This document shows positions 42,820 to 54,524 of a stretch of 64,000 nt of DNA, piece after piece. Both the position numbers and the translations under genes were made by a program. The DNA comes from Salminus brasiliensis (Eukaryota > Chordata > Actinopteri > Characiformes > Bryconidae): contig NC_132892.1 of NCBI RefSeq assembly GCF_030463535.1, positions 28,804,841 through 28,868,840 of the forward strand, read 5' to 3'. Each line of letters begins with the position of its first letter. Position 1 is the first letter of the stretch. Below the pieces are notes generated by a model. That model worked only from the letters and a program-made list of their open reading frames with translations, made no database searches and was not told where the DNA came from.

Positions 42820-43680
42820 TATATATATATATATATATTCAGCCTGTAGCAGTTTAGCCCCACCCATTCCATTTACAGTAGATTGGCCCCGCCCATTCAG
42901 CAATACAGCCGTTTAACCCCGCCCACTCAAGCTGCAAATTTGCTACCTGGTACCTGGGTATTTTTTAGTACCTACTCACTCATGGTTCCACAACATTGAG
43001 TATAACTCTTGCAAAGAGTGTCCAGAGGGAATCATCACTCTACACGACGCAATGCAGACATCCAGCACAGCATCCAGCTTTTTAGCGTGTTGGCTAGATA
43101 TTTTAATGATCACTACTGACAACGAGCCCTGTTTTAGCCTTAAAGTTGTATAGAAGGGTTTCGCTGATGCAGGCTTTGTGCCAACAGACTAACTAGCTAC
43201 ATTAGCTAGCGCTGTTGTTGTTGTGCCATGTGCTATCGTTTATATGCGTTTAGGTTGCTGTTTGACTATTTGATCCTAACAGACTCACAAAACCTTTTTT
43301 ACACGCTTGCTGTCTGGCTATGGCCTATAGAGGAAAGCTAACTGGCTAACACTACAATAATACAAACACACTTCAGTATCTAAGAACTGAGACATAGAAG
43401 GGTACATGAGGTACTTGTGTGCCTGTTACGAGCCAAAAGTGTGTTTTGATAGACGTAGCTAACCCAGCTAGCTTGATGCCAACATAGCCAGCTACCAGAA
43501 ACGAGTCATTTACCTCAAATTCTTTACGTTACTCTATTAACAGGCTTGCTCTAAACAAAATACCAGCTGTACTTTGGTCGTTGGGGGCTGTAGTAGAGGA
43601 AAACGGACCAGGCACCAGGTACCAAAAAGCGAGCAGGGTTGAGTAGTGTAGGTACCATGCAGTGGTCAGGGTCACGGTGG
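42820..43680. other. Gene-free stretch, nothing recognised
   Basis: A short three-copy phrase, GGCCCCGCCCATTCA and variants, lies at 42857-42930. These are GC-box-like words, but the arrangement looks like a degenerate repeat. Confidence 0.35.
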
Positions 43681-43905
43681 GTCCAGATCCTATCACTGGA
43701 CTGCTTTGTCCAGTAATAGGCTCTGGACGGGTTGCCCATGCCCATTGCAGGGTACCTCACACACCTACTCACCTACACACTGATACCTAGGGGCAATTTA
43801 ACAGAGCCACTTCATGTACTGCATGTTTTTAGAAGGTGGGGAGAAACCTGAGCATAGGCCGACACCAGAGCGAGCATCGAACCCACAACCTATTCCGGGT
43901 TTTGC
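43680..43905 (-). repeat. Interspersed repeat fragment
   Basis: GGGGCAATTTAACAGAGCCA, TGTTTTTAGAAGGTGGGGAG, AAACCTGAGC and ATCGAACCCACAACC follow the order of a repeat I recall as common in fish genomes. Class uncertain. Confidence 0.45.
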
Positions 43906-44369
43906 TACAATGCCATAAGCATCCCTAGCATTGCACCAAAACAGGATGGATCCACAGGTGCGTAGCTGCTTATATGTGTACGATTATGGACATGTCTGTA
44001 TGATAATGTACGAAATGGAAGAAGGCCCAAAATTGCAATGTGGGTGTAATGTGCATTGACTACCAAATGAGGGCGCCAGAGGCTCTGAAGAAATGCAGAA
44101 CCATGGTGGAGGATCTGACCCTTTATGGACATAGATCTGGAACCCCCTTCATGTGTGAAAGAGGTCAGTGTGAGTGTGCATGTGTGTGTGTGAGAGAGAG
44201 AGAAACTGTCAGAAGCTCAAGTCTTCTTCTTTCTCCATCCAGAAAGAGTTAAGTGATAGAGCTGAGAGACTGGTCAGTCCTCGTTCGGCCGTTGACCGTT
44301 TTTTTTCTCCAACACACTTTGGGTTTTTGGATAGACTGAGAATTTAAAGAAAGCTGGCATCAGATTTTT

Positions 44370-44402
44370 AACACACACATACACACACACACACACACAC
44401 AA
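44370..44402. repeat. (CA)n microsatellite
   Basis: CA run. Confidence 0.9.
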
Positions 44403-44561
44403 TAGTCTGCTTTATAAGGTGCCCACCAATACCATGGCAACCCCCATGTCCTTAGCAAGAGAGGTTGCTGTATGCCAAAAGAAGTGCCATGGTAACTTAA
44501 GAAAAAAACGCTATGGTGTGTTGCCCAGAGCCGTTTGGAGGTTATTAAGAAAAGGCAGTGA

Positions 44562-44567
44562 GTAAGT

Positions 44568-44601
<34 letters not shown>

Positions 44602-44612
44602 GGGAAATAGAG
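44562..44612. repeat. (GA)n microsatellite
   Basis: GA run with GGGAGA interruptions. Confidence 0.88.
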
Positions 44613-44699
44613 GGAGACTTGACTCAGGGCCTAACTCTGTTTTACCATTTTATGGTGTTAATTGATTCTGAACAAACGAAACACAGTGTATATCGCTCC

Positions 44700-44890
44700 T
44701 GTCACACAAAACAGCAACTTTACAGGAGAAGGAAAAAACCTTCTTGACTTTTAATGGAAGTCAATGTAAAAAGATTCTGTTAAAAGTAATTTCTGTTGGT
44801 CCATTAGCCAGGAAATCTGGACGTAATATAAAGGACAACTGCCTGATTAAATTTAGTTAAAAAGTGAAAAATGGCAACAAAAAAATATTT
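44700..44890 (-). mobile_element. 'TATCTCC' family element, copy 6 (degraded)
   Basis: ACAGCAACTTTACAGGAGAA, GGAAGTCAATGTAAAAAGAT and GTTGGTCCATTAG are present in reverse order; the TATCTCC termini are worn away. Confidence 0.5.
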
Positions 44891-44899
44891 AAATGTATT

Positions 44900-46985
44900 T
44901 ATTTGATTTTTATTTTCTTTATGAACTCTAGTCTTAGTATATTCTTTTTTTAATGTACTTTATGTACTAATTTACTCAAAAATCACAAATATTAGAAACA
45001 ACCGCCTTAATATTAATATTAATACAAAAGAGGGGTTTTTTTTGTCTGTGATTTTTAGTCAAGTTTAATCTTTTCTAAAATCCCCTTTGAGGAAACACAG
45101 TTTTCACCCAAATAAAAATGGACTGATTGAGTATTTAATTATGTTTAAAGTATAAAATGTGTGTGACTTTGTTTGGGGGGAAAAATACTCAGTTTAACAA
45201 GCCCATTTACCACCCTGTTATTTGACACACTGGGTTGCATCCCAATTGCGTACTAATTACTAATACTAATTAGTCGTTTTTGAGTATGTTAGTGCATAAT
45301 ATAGATAAAAGTGTCAAAGTGTTGTAGAACTGATTTTTGTGTGGTAAGGATGGACACTATTATCCTACAATGTAATGTGAAACGGAAAGGCCATCACTAT
45401 TGGTCTACATGTACCTGCATCTACATCAACCATAGGACAAACTGCTTAAGTCCCGCCTTCTAAACACCACTATTGGTCTACATGTAGCTATGTCTACATA
45501 AACTATTGGTCAAACTGCTTAATACCCCATGTGATTGGCCACAGCCTAAAAATGCTCAAACGCAAATGTAAATAAGCACAAATAAGTTTGACTTAGCCTG
45601 ATTTTTTTTTTATTTGATATTTTTGATTGATTTTTTTATATTGGCATGAAAAAAAATATGTAACAGGGTGATACAACTGAAACTGTTTTTTTACTGATTT
45701 TATTTTAACACACTAAAGTAAAAGTAAAATAAGTGTTTATGCCGCAGTCCTAAAACGTAGGACTACTTGAAGCCCCCCAGCCGCAACATCCTAACCACGA
45801 TGGACACCCGTATGTCTCCAGTGTCCTATTTAAAAAAAAACAAAAGATGGTCACCTTACCAGTTGGCAGGGTGTGCGCTTAGCCAACTAGTTAGCTGAAG
45901 GGAGTGTAGGAGGGTCTGCTAGAGTTATCTTATAGCCTAGCACCTGGCTAGCACCTGCTTGCTTCACCAGCTCTCTCACAGTCTCCTTGCCGCTCATCAC
46001 TCGTTCTACTCACAGCCAGCTTGTGTGACTGTCGCTGTGGCTCGGCTCTCGTGGCTCTCGCGGCTCACGGCTCTCTGCCCGGTTGCTGTGCAGAAACCTG
46101 CAGCACTGCTTCCTCCAGTTGGCCCTCACTCGGTCGGCTAGCATTAGCTTGTAGCCTTTTTCACCTCGCTTCCACATTCTCCAAAATAGCCATGGGCTGG
46201 GTGTGTGCCGGTTTTGCTGGCGCAGATAGAATGAGCCAAGGCTGACCCATTACTATTGATGGTGCCAGTTTTCTCTCCTCTGTGAGGTAACAGCTAGTGC
46301 ATTTTGCAGGGAGTGAAACTGGGGTTTAGGACACAGCCCAGCTGAACAGCCACAGAGGCGCTGTCACAGATGTAGTGCTGTAATTGCCTTTAAAGAAGAC
46401 TTGGCTAAGAAAACAACACCGGGCCAGAGAAATGCATGTTGTGTGTGAGTGTGTGAGTGTGTGTGTGTGTGTGTGTGAGTGTGTGTGTATTTGCATATTG
46501 CCCTAGGTTATGTATCCCCAGTTTAACAGGCCACAGATTCTTGCTCCTCAGAATCAGAGAGGTAGCATTAGGGATCCCTTTGGTTAACATCTCATGGTGA
46601 AAGAGAGAGGGAGAGACTGTGTGTGTGAGGGTGTCTGTGTGTGTATTTCCATATTGCCCGGGGTGATGTGGCACCGTGCCCACTCTCAGCTGCGTGCGTG
46701 TGTGTGTGTGTGTGAACCTGTTCAGGCGCAACTACATTAGTCCCAAAGCCGGCTGCCACAAAAGTGCCCTGTGTAGTGCTCTTTAATTCCTCCAAATTAG
46801 CACCCTTCTCAAGACCACCCCCCCACACACACACACACACCCATCCCACTATACACACTGATGCTATGTTGCTATGCTAACCATTTCTAAGCTAAACAGA
46901 GACATGTATTGCTCCACAGCATCAAATGTTTCAGCTTATGAGTAGGACAGTAATACAAATGAAGAACTTGTAGACGTCAGGAGCT
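44900..46985. other. Gene-free stretch
   Basis: AT-rich to about 45700. A more GC-rich part at 45950-46250 has CpGs (GGCTCTCGTGGCTCTCGCGG, a small tandem), then GT microsatellites at 46440-46490 and 46693-46712. No exon recognised. Confidence 0.4.
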
Positions 46986-47180
46986 GTACATACTTCTAAA
47001 CAGGGTTCTTTAAGGGTTCTTTTGTGAGGAGGATGTTGTGACACCTTTCTTTGCCTGGTTAAAGGGTTCTTCATATACAAGGAACACCTATTGTAGATCC
47101 TTTAGTTGGGTTTTTGGATTCAGAAGCCTTTTTGGTGTTAAGGAACCTTCTACTGAAGGTTTTCCATAATAGAGAAGAAG
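46985..47180. repeat. GGGTTCTTT-type interspersed repeat
   Basis: Recurrent AGGGTTCTTT, AAGGGTTCTTCATATACAAG and TTTTTGGTGTTAAGGAACCT words. A related phrase lies at 57940-57975. Confidence 0.45.
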
Positions 47181-47269
47181 CATGCACCCAGGCGAAGCAC
47201 CATCCAAGCATTCTGAGGGTTACCATGGTTTTAATACTGCTATATAACCATTGCCTAGACTAAAGAAAG

Positions 47270-47650
47270 AAAGTTCATAAGTATTCGGACAGTGATGATG
47301 TTTTAGTTTTAGCTTTGGCAGTTGCTGCTTGGTTTGCGGTTCTTATGGCCTCAAGTGAAAAGGGTTCTTAATAGTCCTATAGACCATAACAGTGCCTCCA
47401 CCATGTTTGGGGGATAATGTTGGACTGCTTTACTTCTCCAAATTCCAGGTTTCATCTGTCCAGACAATCTGGGCAGGCTTGTTTAGATTAGTCTTCTATC
47501 AGTCTGATCTGACCTTTCAGTTCTTGGGTGATACCAGTGGTTTGAATCCAGCAAACGCCTTTGTATTGAACCCATCATGATGTCTCTTGATTGTAGACCC
47601 CGGTAATGATACAGCTACCTCCTTGAGGGGTGTCCCGCAGTTTTCGAGAT
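47270..47650 (-). pseudogene. Tc1-like transposase relic, reversed
   Basis: CATAAGTATTCGGACAGTGA near 47276 resembles a Tc1-type terminus. On the minus strand the stretch 47384-47470 reads through QIVWTDET-like and a histidine-glycine-rich segment (plus strand TGCCTCCACCATGTTTG), the region around the first catalytic aspartate. GATTGTAGACCCCGGTAATG and AGCTACCTCCTTGAGGGGTG continue the family in order. Frames are broken. Confidence 0.55.
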
Positions 47651-47799
47651 GTCAGCAATGTTCCAGCTCCAGATTGTTTGGCTTGATCGTGTGATTTGCA
47701 TACAGAGTTTAGATCTTTGCAGATTTTCCCATTGGAATGAATGGTTGCTTCAGTGGTTCAAATGTCACCATGAGATAACTACACTACAAAACACTCGAA

Positions 47800-48320
47800 C
47801 AACACGATGGAGTACCATGGCAACCACTTGACAACAGCATGAGACACCATAGCAACCATCTGGGATATCATAGCAGCCACCTAGCGACCACTCAACAATA
47901 CCATAGTAATCACCTGGGATGCATGGCCTGAAGTACCAGTATAATTGTCTTTTACACTGTAAGCACCAATCTAGCAAGCATTTCGTAACATCATAGCAAC
48001 TTCCTGGGATACCATAGCAACCACCTAGCCACACTTTAGCAGCTGCCTAGCAAACACTTAGCAACACCATAGTAGTCACCTGAAATACAACAGCAATCAG
48101 CTATCAACATCATAGCAACCACCTGGGTTCCAACAGCAACCCCTAAGGCAACATCATAGCACCCACCTAGCAACACTTTAGCAACAGCCTAGCAAACACT
48201 TAGCAACACTATAGTAGTCACCTGGAATATAACAGCAATCAGCTATCAACATCATAGCAACCACCTAGCAATCACTTAGCAACACCATAATACTTACCAT
48301 CTTTTAAGAACTAGCCAATT
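47800..48320. repeat. CATAGCAACCACCTGG minisatellite, second array
   Basis: Same unit as at 12.8-13.4 kb (ACCATAGCAACCACCTAGC and variants). It has a higher-order duplication: GCAACACCATAGTAGTCACC and CAGCAATCAGCTATCAACAT occur at about 48061-48113 and again at about 48201-48253. Confidence 0.82.
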
Positions 48321-48388
48321 GATTGGTTAGTGTGCTCATTTGCATGGTATGGCCTTCAGTATGGCCGGGGCTGGCAACTCCATGACAC

Positions 48389-48730
48389 TGCAAAGCCTTC
48401 CCCTCTGCCTCACCACTAGTTCAGTAGATTAGGGCCACCAATTAAGTAAAAAGTCTTATAGACCATAACAGTGCCTCCACCATGTTTGATAGAAAATGTT
48501 GAAATGCTTCAGGTCATGAACTCTTCCTTTACTTCTCCAAATTCAGGTTTCATCTGTCCAGACAATCTGGGGAGGCTTGTTTAGATGTCTTCTATCAGTC
48601 TGATCTGACCTCAGCTTTACATCAGATAACATTATTACCATTAGATAACCCTCACCTTCATTCGATCTTGAATGCAACCGCAAAGCCTTCCCCTCTGCCT
48701 CACCGCTAGCTCAGTAAATTAGGGCTAGTA
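48389..48730. repeat. Local duplication around a Tc1 relic
   Basis: GCAAAGCCTTCCCCTCTGCC is present at about 48390 and again at about 48678, each followed by TCACCRCTAGYTCAGTA. Between them, 48460-48620 repeats the transposase-derived phrase also found at 47384-47520, in the same orientation. Confidence 0.7.
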
Positions 48731-49097
48731 GATCTTTGGTAGCTAGTGCCAAAGCTACCAATTAGCCAGTTTGCGCTAGCCTATACATTGGCCTCCATTG
48801 TACGTTTTGCACGAGGAGGGCTTTTGGAAGCGAAGCAGGCCTGAGGCTTATCTCCACCCAGCACAACGTATGGGATAAAGGCAGAGGAGAGGATGGCTCA
48901 TTATGGGAATAAAGCAGCAGCCTGTCATTTTAGCCCGCTATAATGTTTGGAGGGCTGTCGAGCGCATTGTGCAAGAGCCGCAAAAACACGCTTCATCTCA
49001 ATGGGAGAAAAGACGGCATGAATGCAGATGGCAGATTGCTCGAATTGGCAGCGAGACTGTGAGAAAGTGTGTACGGCGAGCATGTGTGTGCCTGCAT

Positions 49098-49126
49098 GTG
49101 TGTGTGTGTGTGTGTGTGTGTGTGAG
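49098..49126. repeat. (GT)n microsatellite
   Basis: GT run. Confidence 0.9.
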
Positions 49127-49214
49127 CGTGCACGTGTATTGTACCTTCGTCTGTACATCCTAACATGTGTGGGTTGGTTGAGGTGAAGAATATATGCTGA
49201 AAAAAAAACTACTA

Positions 49215-49620
49215 ATGTAATTTACACAGATCAGCCATAACATTAAAACTAATATTGCCTAATATTGTGTAGATCCCTCTTGTCCCACAAAACAGATCTG
49301 ACCCATCAAAGCATAGACTCTACATGACCTCTGAAGGTGTCCTGTGGTCTCTGGGACCAGGACAAGCCTTATAGATAAGCCTATGGTTGTCTTTTCTTGG
49401 AGCACTTTAGGTAGGTACTGACCACTGAATACCAGAAAGACATACCAGGAAAACGACCTGCCTGCTGTTTTGGAGATGTTCTGACCTCCAGTCCAGTTTG
49501 TTTGTGTGTCAGATTGTTGTGTGTTTCCATTTTTTCTGCTTTTAGCACCAATCATCTTCAAGACCTGACAGTTCACTTGCTGCCTAATATGTAGATCCCA
49601 GTATTTGACAGATGCCATTG
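49215..49620. mobile_element. Interspersed DNA-transposon-derived repeat (copy 2 of 2)
   Basis: The left end ACAGATCAGCCATAACATTA is a familiar fish repeat terminus. CTGAAGGTGTCCTGTGGTCT, AGGTAGGTACTGACCACTGA and GACCTGCCTG parallel the copy at 4.3-4.6 kb. Confidence 0.6.
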
Positions 49621-49679
49621 GAGTGTATTGGGTAATTGACTAATTGACTGATATAATGTACTATCAGTTTTTGATCTAA

Positions 49680-50060
49680 AGCTTAGGCGCAATTGGGTTA
49701 TGCAGCAGGACAGTGATCTGAAAGACACAAGCAAGTCCATCTCTGAATAGCTTAAAAGAAACTAAATGAAGGGGAGCACAACTCCAGTGCTGTTACATTT
49801 GGTAGTTGCCCTACTCAAACTCAACTGATTTAACTCTTTAGTTAATTACCAGGCAATGTGGGTGTGGTTAAGCATGGCTGATTGGGCATCCCTGGGTTAG
49901 ACTGATGGAAAACATTTACAAAACCTAATCAGTTCTACAACAAGATTCATTAGATTCTTTAGATTTACTTAATCATAAAGAAAGAGAGGAGTTACTGATC
50001 CAAACCACAGCACATCATCTGCCAAACATGGTGGAGGCACTGTCATGTAAGCCCATTACC
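49680..50060 (+). pseudogene. Tc1-like transposase relic, rearranged
   Basis: GCAGCAGGACAGTGATCTGA and AAGCAAGTCCATCTCTGAAT (49700-49745) match the catalytic LQQDNDPKH region. A segment with CATCTGCCAAACATGGTGGA (50020-50040) matches the KHGGG region, which should precede it, so the parts are out of order. About 240 bases of unrelated sequence lie between. Confidence 0.55.
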
Positions 50061-50198
50061 GCTAATTTTAAAGTGAAGTGAACTACCTCATTTATATCAT
50101 GCTACCCTAATCTGCTGTGGAGACTTCCAACATTTCAAAGCCTGTTTCCATTAAATCAGCTGACCAGCACAGTTCTGGTTCTGGTGGATAAACAGTAT

Positions 50199-50217
50199 TG
50201 GGGGGGGGGGGGGGGGG
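50199..50217 (+). repeat. Poly-G tract (19 G)
   Basis: An uninterrupted run of 19 guanines, flanked by ATT and TGT. Confidence 0.95.
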
Positions 50218-50489
50218 TGTATAACGTATGGCTGTTTTTCAAGTGAGAGAATGTGTCTGAATGTGTTCTAGTTAGCTTGGAAAGACCGTAGATCTTTGTC
50301 CCCCTCAGTGTAGTCCAGTCATGGCTGTGGTGGGGATGATATTATGGAGAATGGAAGGTGGAGGCTTTGTGCTGGGATTGGGACGGAGCCAATCACGTAT
50401 GCAGTAAAAGATAGCTTTCTCTCACGGAGGGGGATTAGAGCCGTTTTCATGGTTTAATTCACAGGTTTAATGCGTTACTATGAGTTCAT

Positions 50490-50705
50490 ATGAAATGTGT
50501 GTGTGTGTGTGTGTGTGTATGCGTGCATGAGAAGCAAGAAGCGAAGAGTGTTCTGTGCACTAATCCCCTCTCTCCACAGCATCTGGAGCACAGGGTGCAC
50601 ACATACACACACACAGACACAGCTATCTGGGGTGGCAGAAGGCCTGGGCACGAGTGTGCCCAGTGCTTGGCACTACAGCCGGGCATTGGAGCTTATGATA
50701 CAGAG

Positions 50706-50736
<31 letters not shown>

Positions 50737-50813
50737 TGTGTGTGTCAGGGTCCGTCTGGGCACAGTCCCACTCTTCTGTACTACAAGTCTGAAAGGCAGA
50801 GTAGAAACAGAAG

Positions 50814-50854
<41 letters not shown>

Positions 50855-51535
50855 AGAAAGAAAGAAAGACCAGAGAGAGAGAGAGGGAGAGCAAGATGGA
50901 AGAGAGGGTGGGAGAGAGAGATGATGGAAGACATACAGAGTGAGAGAGAGGCAGAGAAAGTGAGGACGGAGGAGAGAGAGGGTTAATGGAAAGAGAGGAT
51001 AAAAAAAGGGACAGAGTGAGAGAGAATGGGAGCGAGAGAGAGAGAGTGAGAGAGAATGGGAGCGAGAGAGAGTGAGAGAGTCAATGGGGGAAAGAGAGGA
51101 TCTCTCTCTCTCTCTCCCTCTCTCCAGATGCCCAGGTCAGACGGCAACAGCTGGTTCTCCATTTGCTGTGACCAAGTGTTGTCACAGATTGGTGTGTGTG
51201 TGTGTGTGTGTGTGTATGAACAGTTTTATTGATTCATCATAAATATTCATCGCTTCAGCCGCACTTTTAGCCAAAAGATTCTCATTTATGCCGCGGAGCA
51301 GCTCCCTCATCCTCTTCACTCTCCCCTCGCCCCTCGTGTTTCTTCATCATCCTCACCTCCTCTACCTTTCCATCACATACAGGAGGAGAAGAGGGGCCAA
51401 GGCTGAAGCAGCGAAGCACTCACTGCACCGAGACTCCCTCTCTCCGAAACGGAGGACAGAAAGAAAGAGAGGGATGGATGGATTGTGACGGATGGGAACG
51501 GACGCCAAGAGAAGAGGGCCAGGAATTGTGAATGA

Positions 51536-51590
<55 letters not shown>

Positions 51591-51620
51591 TTGGGTGTTG
51601 AAGATAAATGAAAGCAGGGT
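50490..51620. repeat. Cluster of GT and GA microsatellites
   Basis: GT runs at 50496-50518, 50706-50745 and 51191-51214; GA arrays at 50817-50890, 50940-51100 and 51532-51590; and a CT run at 51102-51124. Sequence between them is complex, but no exon is recognised. Confidence 0.88.
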
Positions 51621-51939
51621 CTTAGCCAAATAATTAAAAAGAAGGAAAGAAAGAAAAAAAGGGAGTCTGAGAGAGTTGCACAGTCAGAATTAATCCCCCT
51701 ATTATCAGTCAGTGAATAATGATCCCAAAACAAAGACTTTTTCTCCTAAACCCTCTTTATTAAAAACTTGCCAATGCCAATTACACTCCAGTCATGTTGA
51801 CTGGGGAGGGCACAAAACAACAATTATTTGCATAACAACAACATTTTCAAACAAATACTGCAGATAGCGTTCAGGATTATTGTATATTCATGGTATGTTT
51901 GTCATTCGGCCTATTGCTGAGTAATACCTCCTCACTGTT

Positions 51940-52100
51940 CGCGCAAACATTTCAGACATAATGCGAATCTGGCAGTTGGGCCAATAGAAATACTCCATAA
52001 TAACTACATTAATAACATTGTTTTACCTTGACTTCTATTGAATATGTTTTTTTCCTTCTCCTGTACAAGTAACATTTTGGACATACAAGGTTTCTGCATG
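51940..52100 (+). mobile_element. 'TATCTCC' family element, copy 7
   Basis: GGCCAATAGAAATACTCCAT, TTACCTTGACTTCTATTGAA and CTTCTCCTGTACAAGTAACA occur in family order; the termini are degraded. Confidence 0.5.
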
Positions 52101-52199
52101 ACGATACTTGGGTTTGTACATAAGTGATTAAAATGGCATTTCAGGATTCATACAATGTGGACTTAGTACAGGGTGACTGAAGAGGCCCAAATCTAATTA

Positions 52200-53730
52200 T
52201 TTGAAACGTGAAGGAATTTTAGAACTTGAACCTAAGCCTAAACTTAACCTACTACACCTACTATATCTATTCTAACCTCAACACAGGCTAAACTTAACTA
52301 ACCCTAACCCTCACCCATTACCTATAGCCCTAACCTTAACCATAACCCAAACCCTTACCTTAACCATAACCATAATCTAAGCATAATCTAAGCATAACCT
52401 ACTACACCTACTACACTAGTAGTAGTAGTTTCTAACCTCAACACAGGCTCAACTTAACCTAACCCTTACCCTAACTATTCCCATAATCTATAATTCTAAC
52501 CTTAACCATAACCCAAACTTAACCTAACCCTTACCCTAACTATTCCCATAATCTATAATTCTAACCTTAACCATAACCCAAACTTAACCTAACCCTTACC
52601 CTAACTATTCCCATAATCTATAATTCTAACCTTAACCCTAACCCAAACTTAACCTAACCCTTACCCTAACCCCATACCCTAACTATATCCATAATCTATA
52701 ATTCTAACCTTAACCATAACCCAAACTTAACCTAACCCTTACCCTAACTATTCCCATAATCTATAATTCTAACCTTAACCCTAACCCAAACTTAACCTAA
52801 CCCTTACCCTAACCCCATACCCTAACTATATCCATAATCTATAATTCTAACCTTAACCCTAACCCAAACTTAACATAACCCTTAACCTAACCCCTACCCT
52901 AACTATATCCATAATCTATAATTCTAACCTTAACCCTAACCCAAACTTAACCTAACCCTTACCCTAACCCCATACCCTAACTATATCCATAATCTATAAT
53001 TCTAACCTTAACCCTAACCCAAACTTAACCTAACCCTTACCCTAACTATACCCATAATCTATAATTCTAACCTTAACCATAACCCAAACTTAACCTAACC
53101 CTTACCCTAACTATACCCATAATCTATAATTCTAACCTTAACCAAAACCCAAACTTAACATAACCCTTAACCTAACCCTTACCCTAACTATATCCATAAC
53201 CTATCATTCTAACCTTACCATAACCCTTACCTTAACCATAACCATAACCCTAATCCTATCCTCCTGCGTCCTCATATGGGGACATTATATTCTCTGCACC
53301 ATGATTTCTATAAAACTTTGACCCTTTGGCCTCATTCGAGGACAATGTTTTCCTGTACGAAGAATAACTTTAGTTTTTATACTTAACTAACTACTTATCC
53401 CAACTAGGAGAAATGAAAAAGTCTGGGTTTCAGGAAGATCACCATAATCTAAACTTAACCAAACCCTAATCCTAACCTAACCATGACTTTAACCATGACC
53501 TAAACTTAACCTAATCTAAACCTAACCGTAATCTAAACTTAACCAAACCTTAACCCATGTCCTAACCTTAACCATAACCTAACCTTACCTTTACCCTTAC
53601 TTTAACCCTAACCCTAACCTTAACCAAAGCCATAACCTTGACCATGACCTTAACCATGACCTTAACCTTGACTTAAACATAACTGGACCCTAACCTACAC
53701 AATAACCTCTTCAAGTTGTCATGGTTCTAC
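52200..53730 (+). repeat. Telomere-like CCTAACCC minisatellite with higher-order unit
   Basis: About 1.5 kb of CCTAACCC/CCTTAACC words. The centre (52440-53210) is organised into units of about 58-78 bases, each with CATAATCTATAATTCTAACC, CTTAACCATAACCC and AACTTAACCTAACCCTTACC. About ten units are visible. The outer parts are simpler. It resembles a degenerate (CCCTAA)n array but is not true vertebrate telomere sequence. Confidence 0.88.
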
Positions 53731-53859
53731 AGTATTAATAACCATTGCCTTAGTAAAAAAACGTCTGTTATAATACACCAAATTCTACTACTACTACTGA
53801 CCACTGACTGAGCTTATACACTTTGAGACACTACATACACTTTGAGACATCATTTGAGA

Positions 53860-53970
53860 CATAATTTGAAAACAGTAGCTGTACTTTACAGTATGTGAAC
53901 ATTTCATGATGAATGGACCAATAGAAATTGTCCAAAACTGAGTTATTCGATGGCCTCCTGTAGATGATTG
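53860..53970 (+). mobile_element. 'TATCTCC' family fragment, copy 8
   Basis: TGAACATTTCATGATGAATG, GGACCAATAGAAATTGTCCA and ATGGCCTCCTGTAGATGATT share the family order but are diverged. Confidence 0.4.
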
Positions 53971-54032
53971 GAATTAAAGTCTCATAGATCACGGAGCAGA
54001 CGTGTAGGAGGGTTCTAGGAGGGTTGATGGCA

Positions 54033-54034
<2 letters not shown>

Positions 54035-54077
<43 letters not shown>
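54035..54077. repeat. (GT)n microsatellite
   Basis: GT run of about 40 bases. Confidence 0.92.
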
Positions 54078-54524
54078 ATGCTCAGAGATCCTCACCTTCA
54101 CCTCCGACCCCCACCCACTGCTTTGGCCGCAAAGCCTTGTAATGTTTCCCCAACTCACTCAAGCTTCCAACTGCCACCCCCCACAACTCACACCATATCA
54201 CAAGCCAGTAAACCCCCAGTAGCCCCTTCTGTATCCACCAATGCCCCCTGGCTAGGGCACCGAGTCACTCCCCCTAAAACCCTCACCAGCAGGCCTCCCT
54301 GTTAGAGCTTTGTTCATCTGGAAACCCACACCCCAGTCTAATGCCAATCCAAGGCCCACACCCGACGACAGCCTGGCTGGAACCTTCTCGAAACGCCATG
54401 AAGTCGGCCAGTGCAAAGCTAGCGCTGGATTAGTGACAGCGGCCTCAGCGAATCAAAGTCAAAGACTAGGACTGTGTGTGTGATTTGGCCTCGATAAATA
54501 GCGTTGGCGGATTCGTTGATGATG

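Noticed and set aside
42857..42930. GC-box promoter from three CCCCGCCCA words
   Set aside because: The words form a short degenerate tandem (GGCCCCGCCCATTC) with no CpG island around it.
52200..53730. True telomere or chromosome end
   Set aside because: The repeats are irregular CCTAACCC/CTTAACC variants with a longer unit, flanked on both sides by ordinary sequence.
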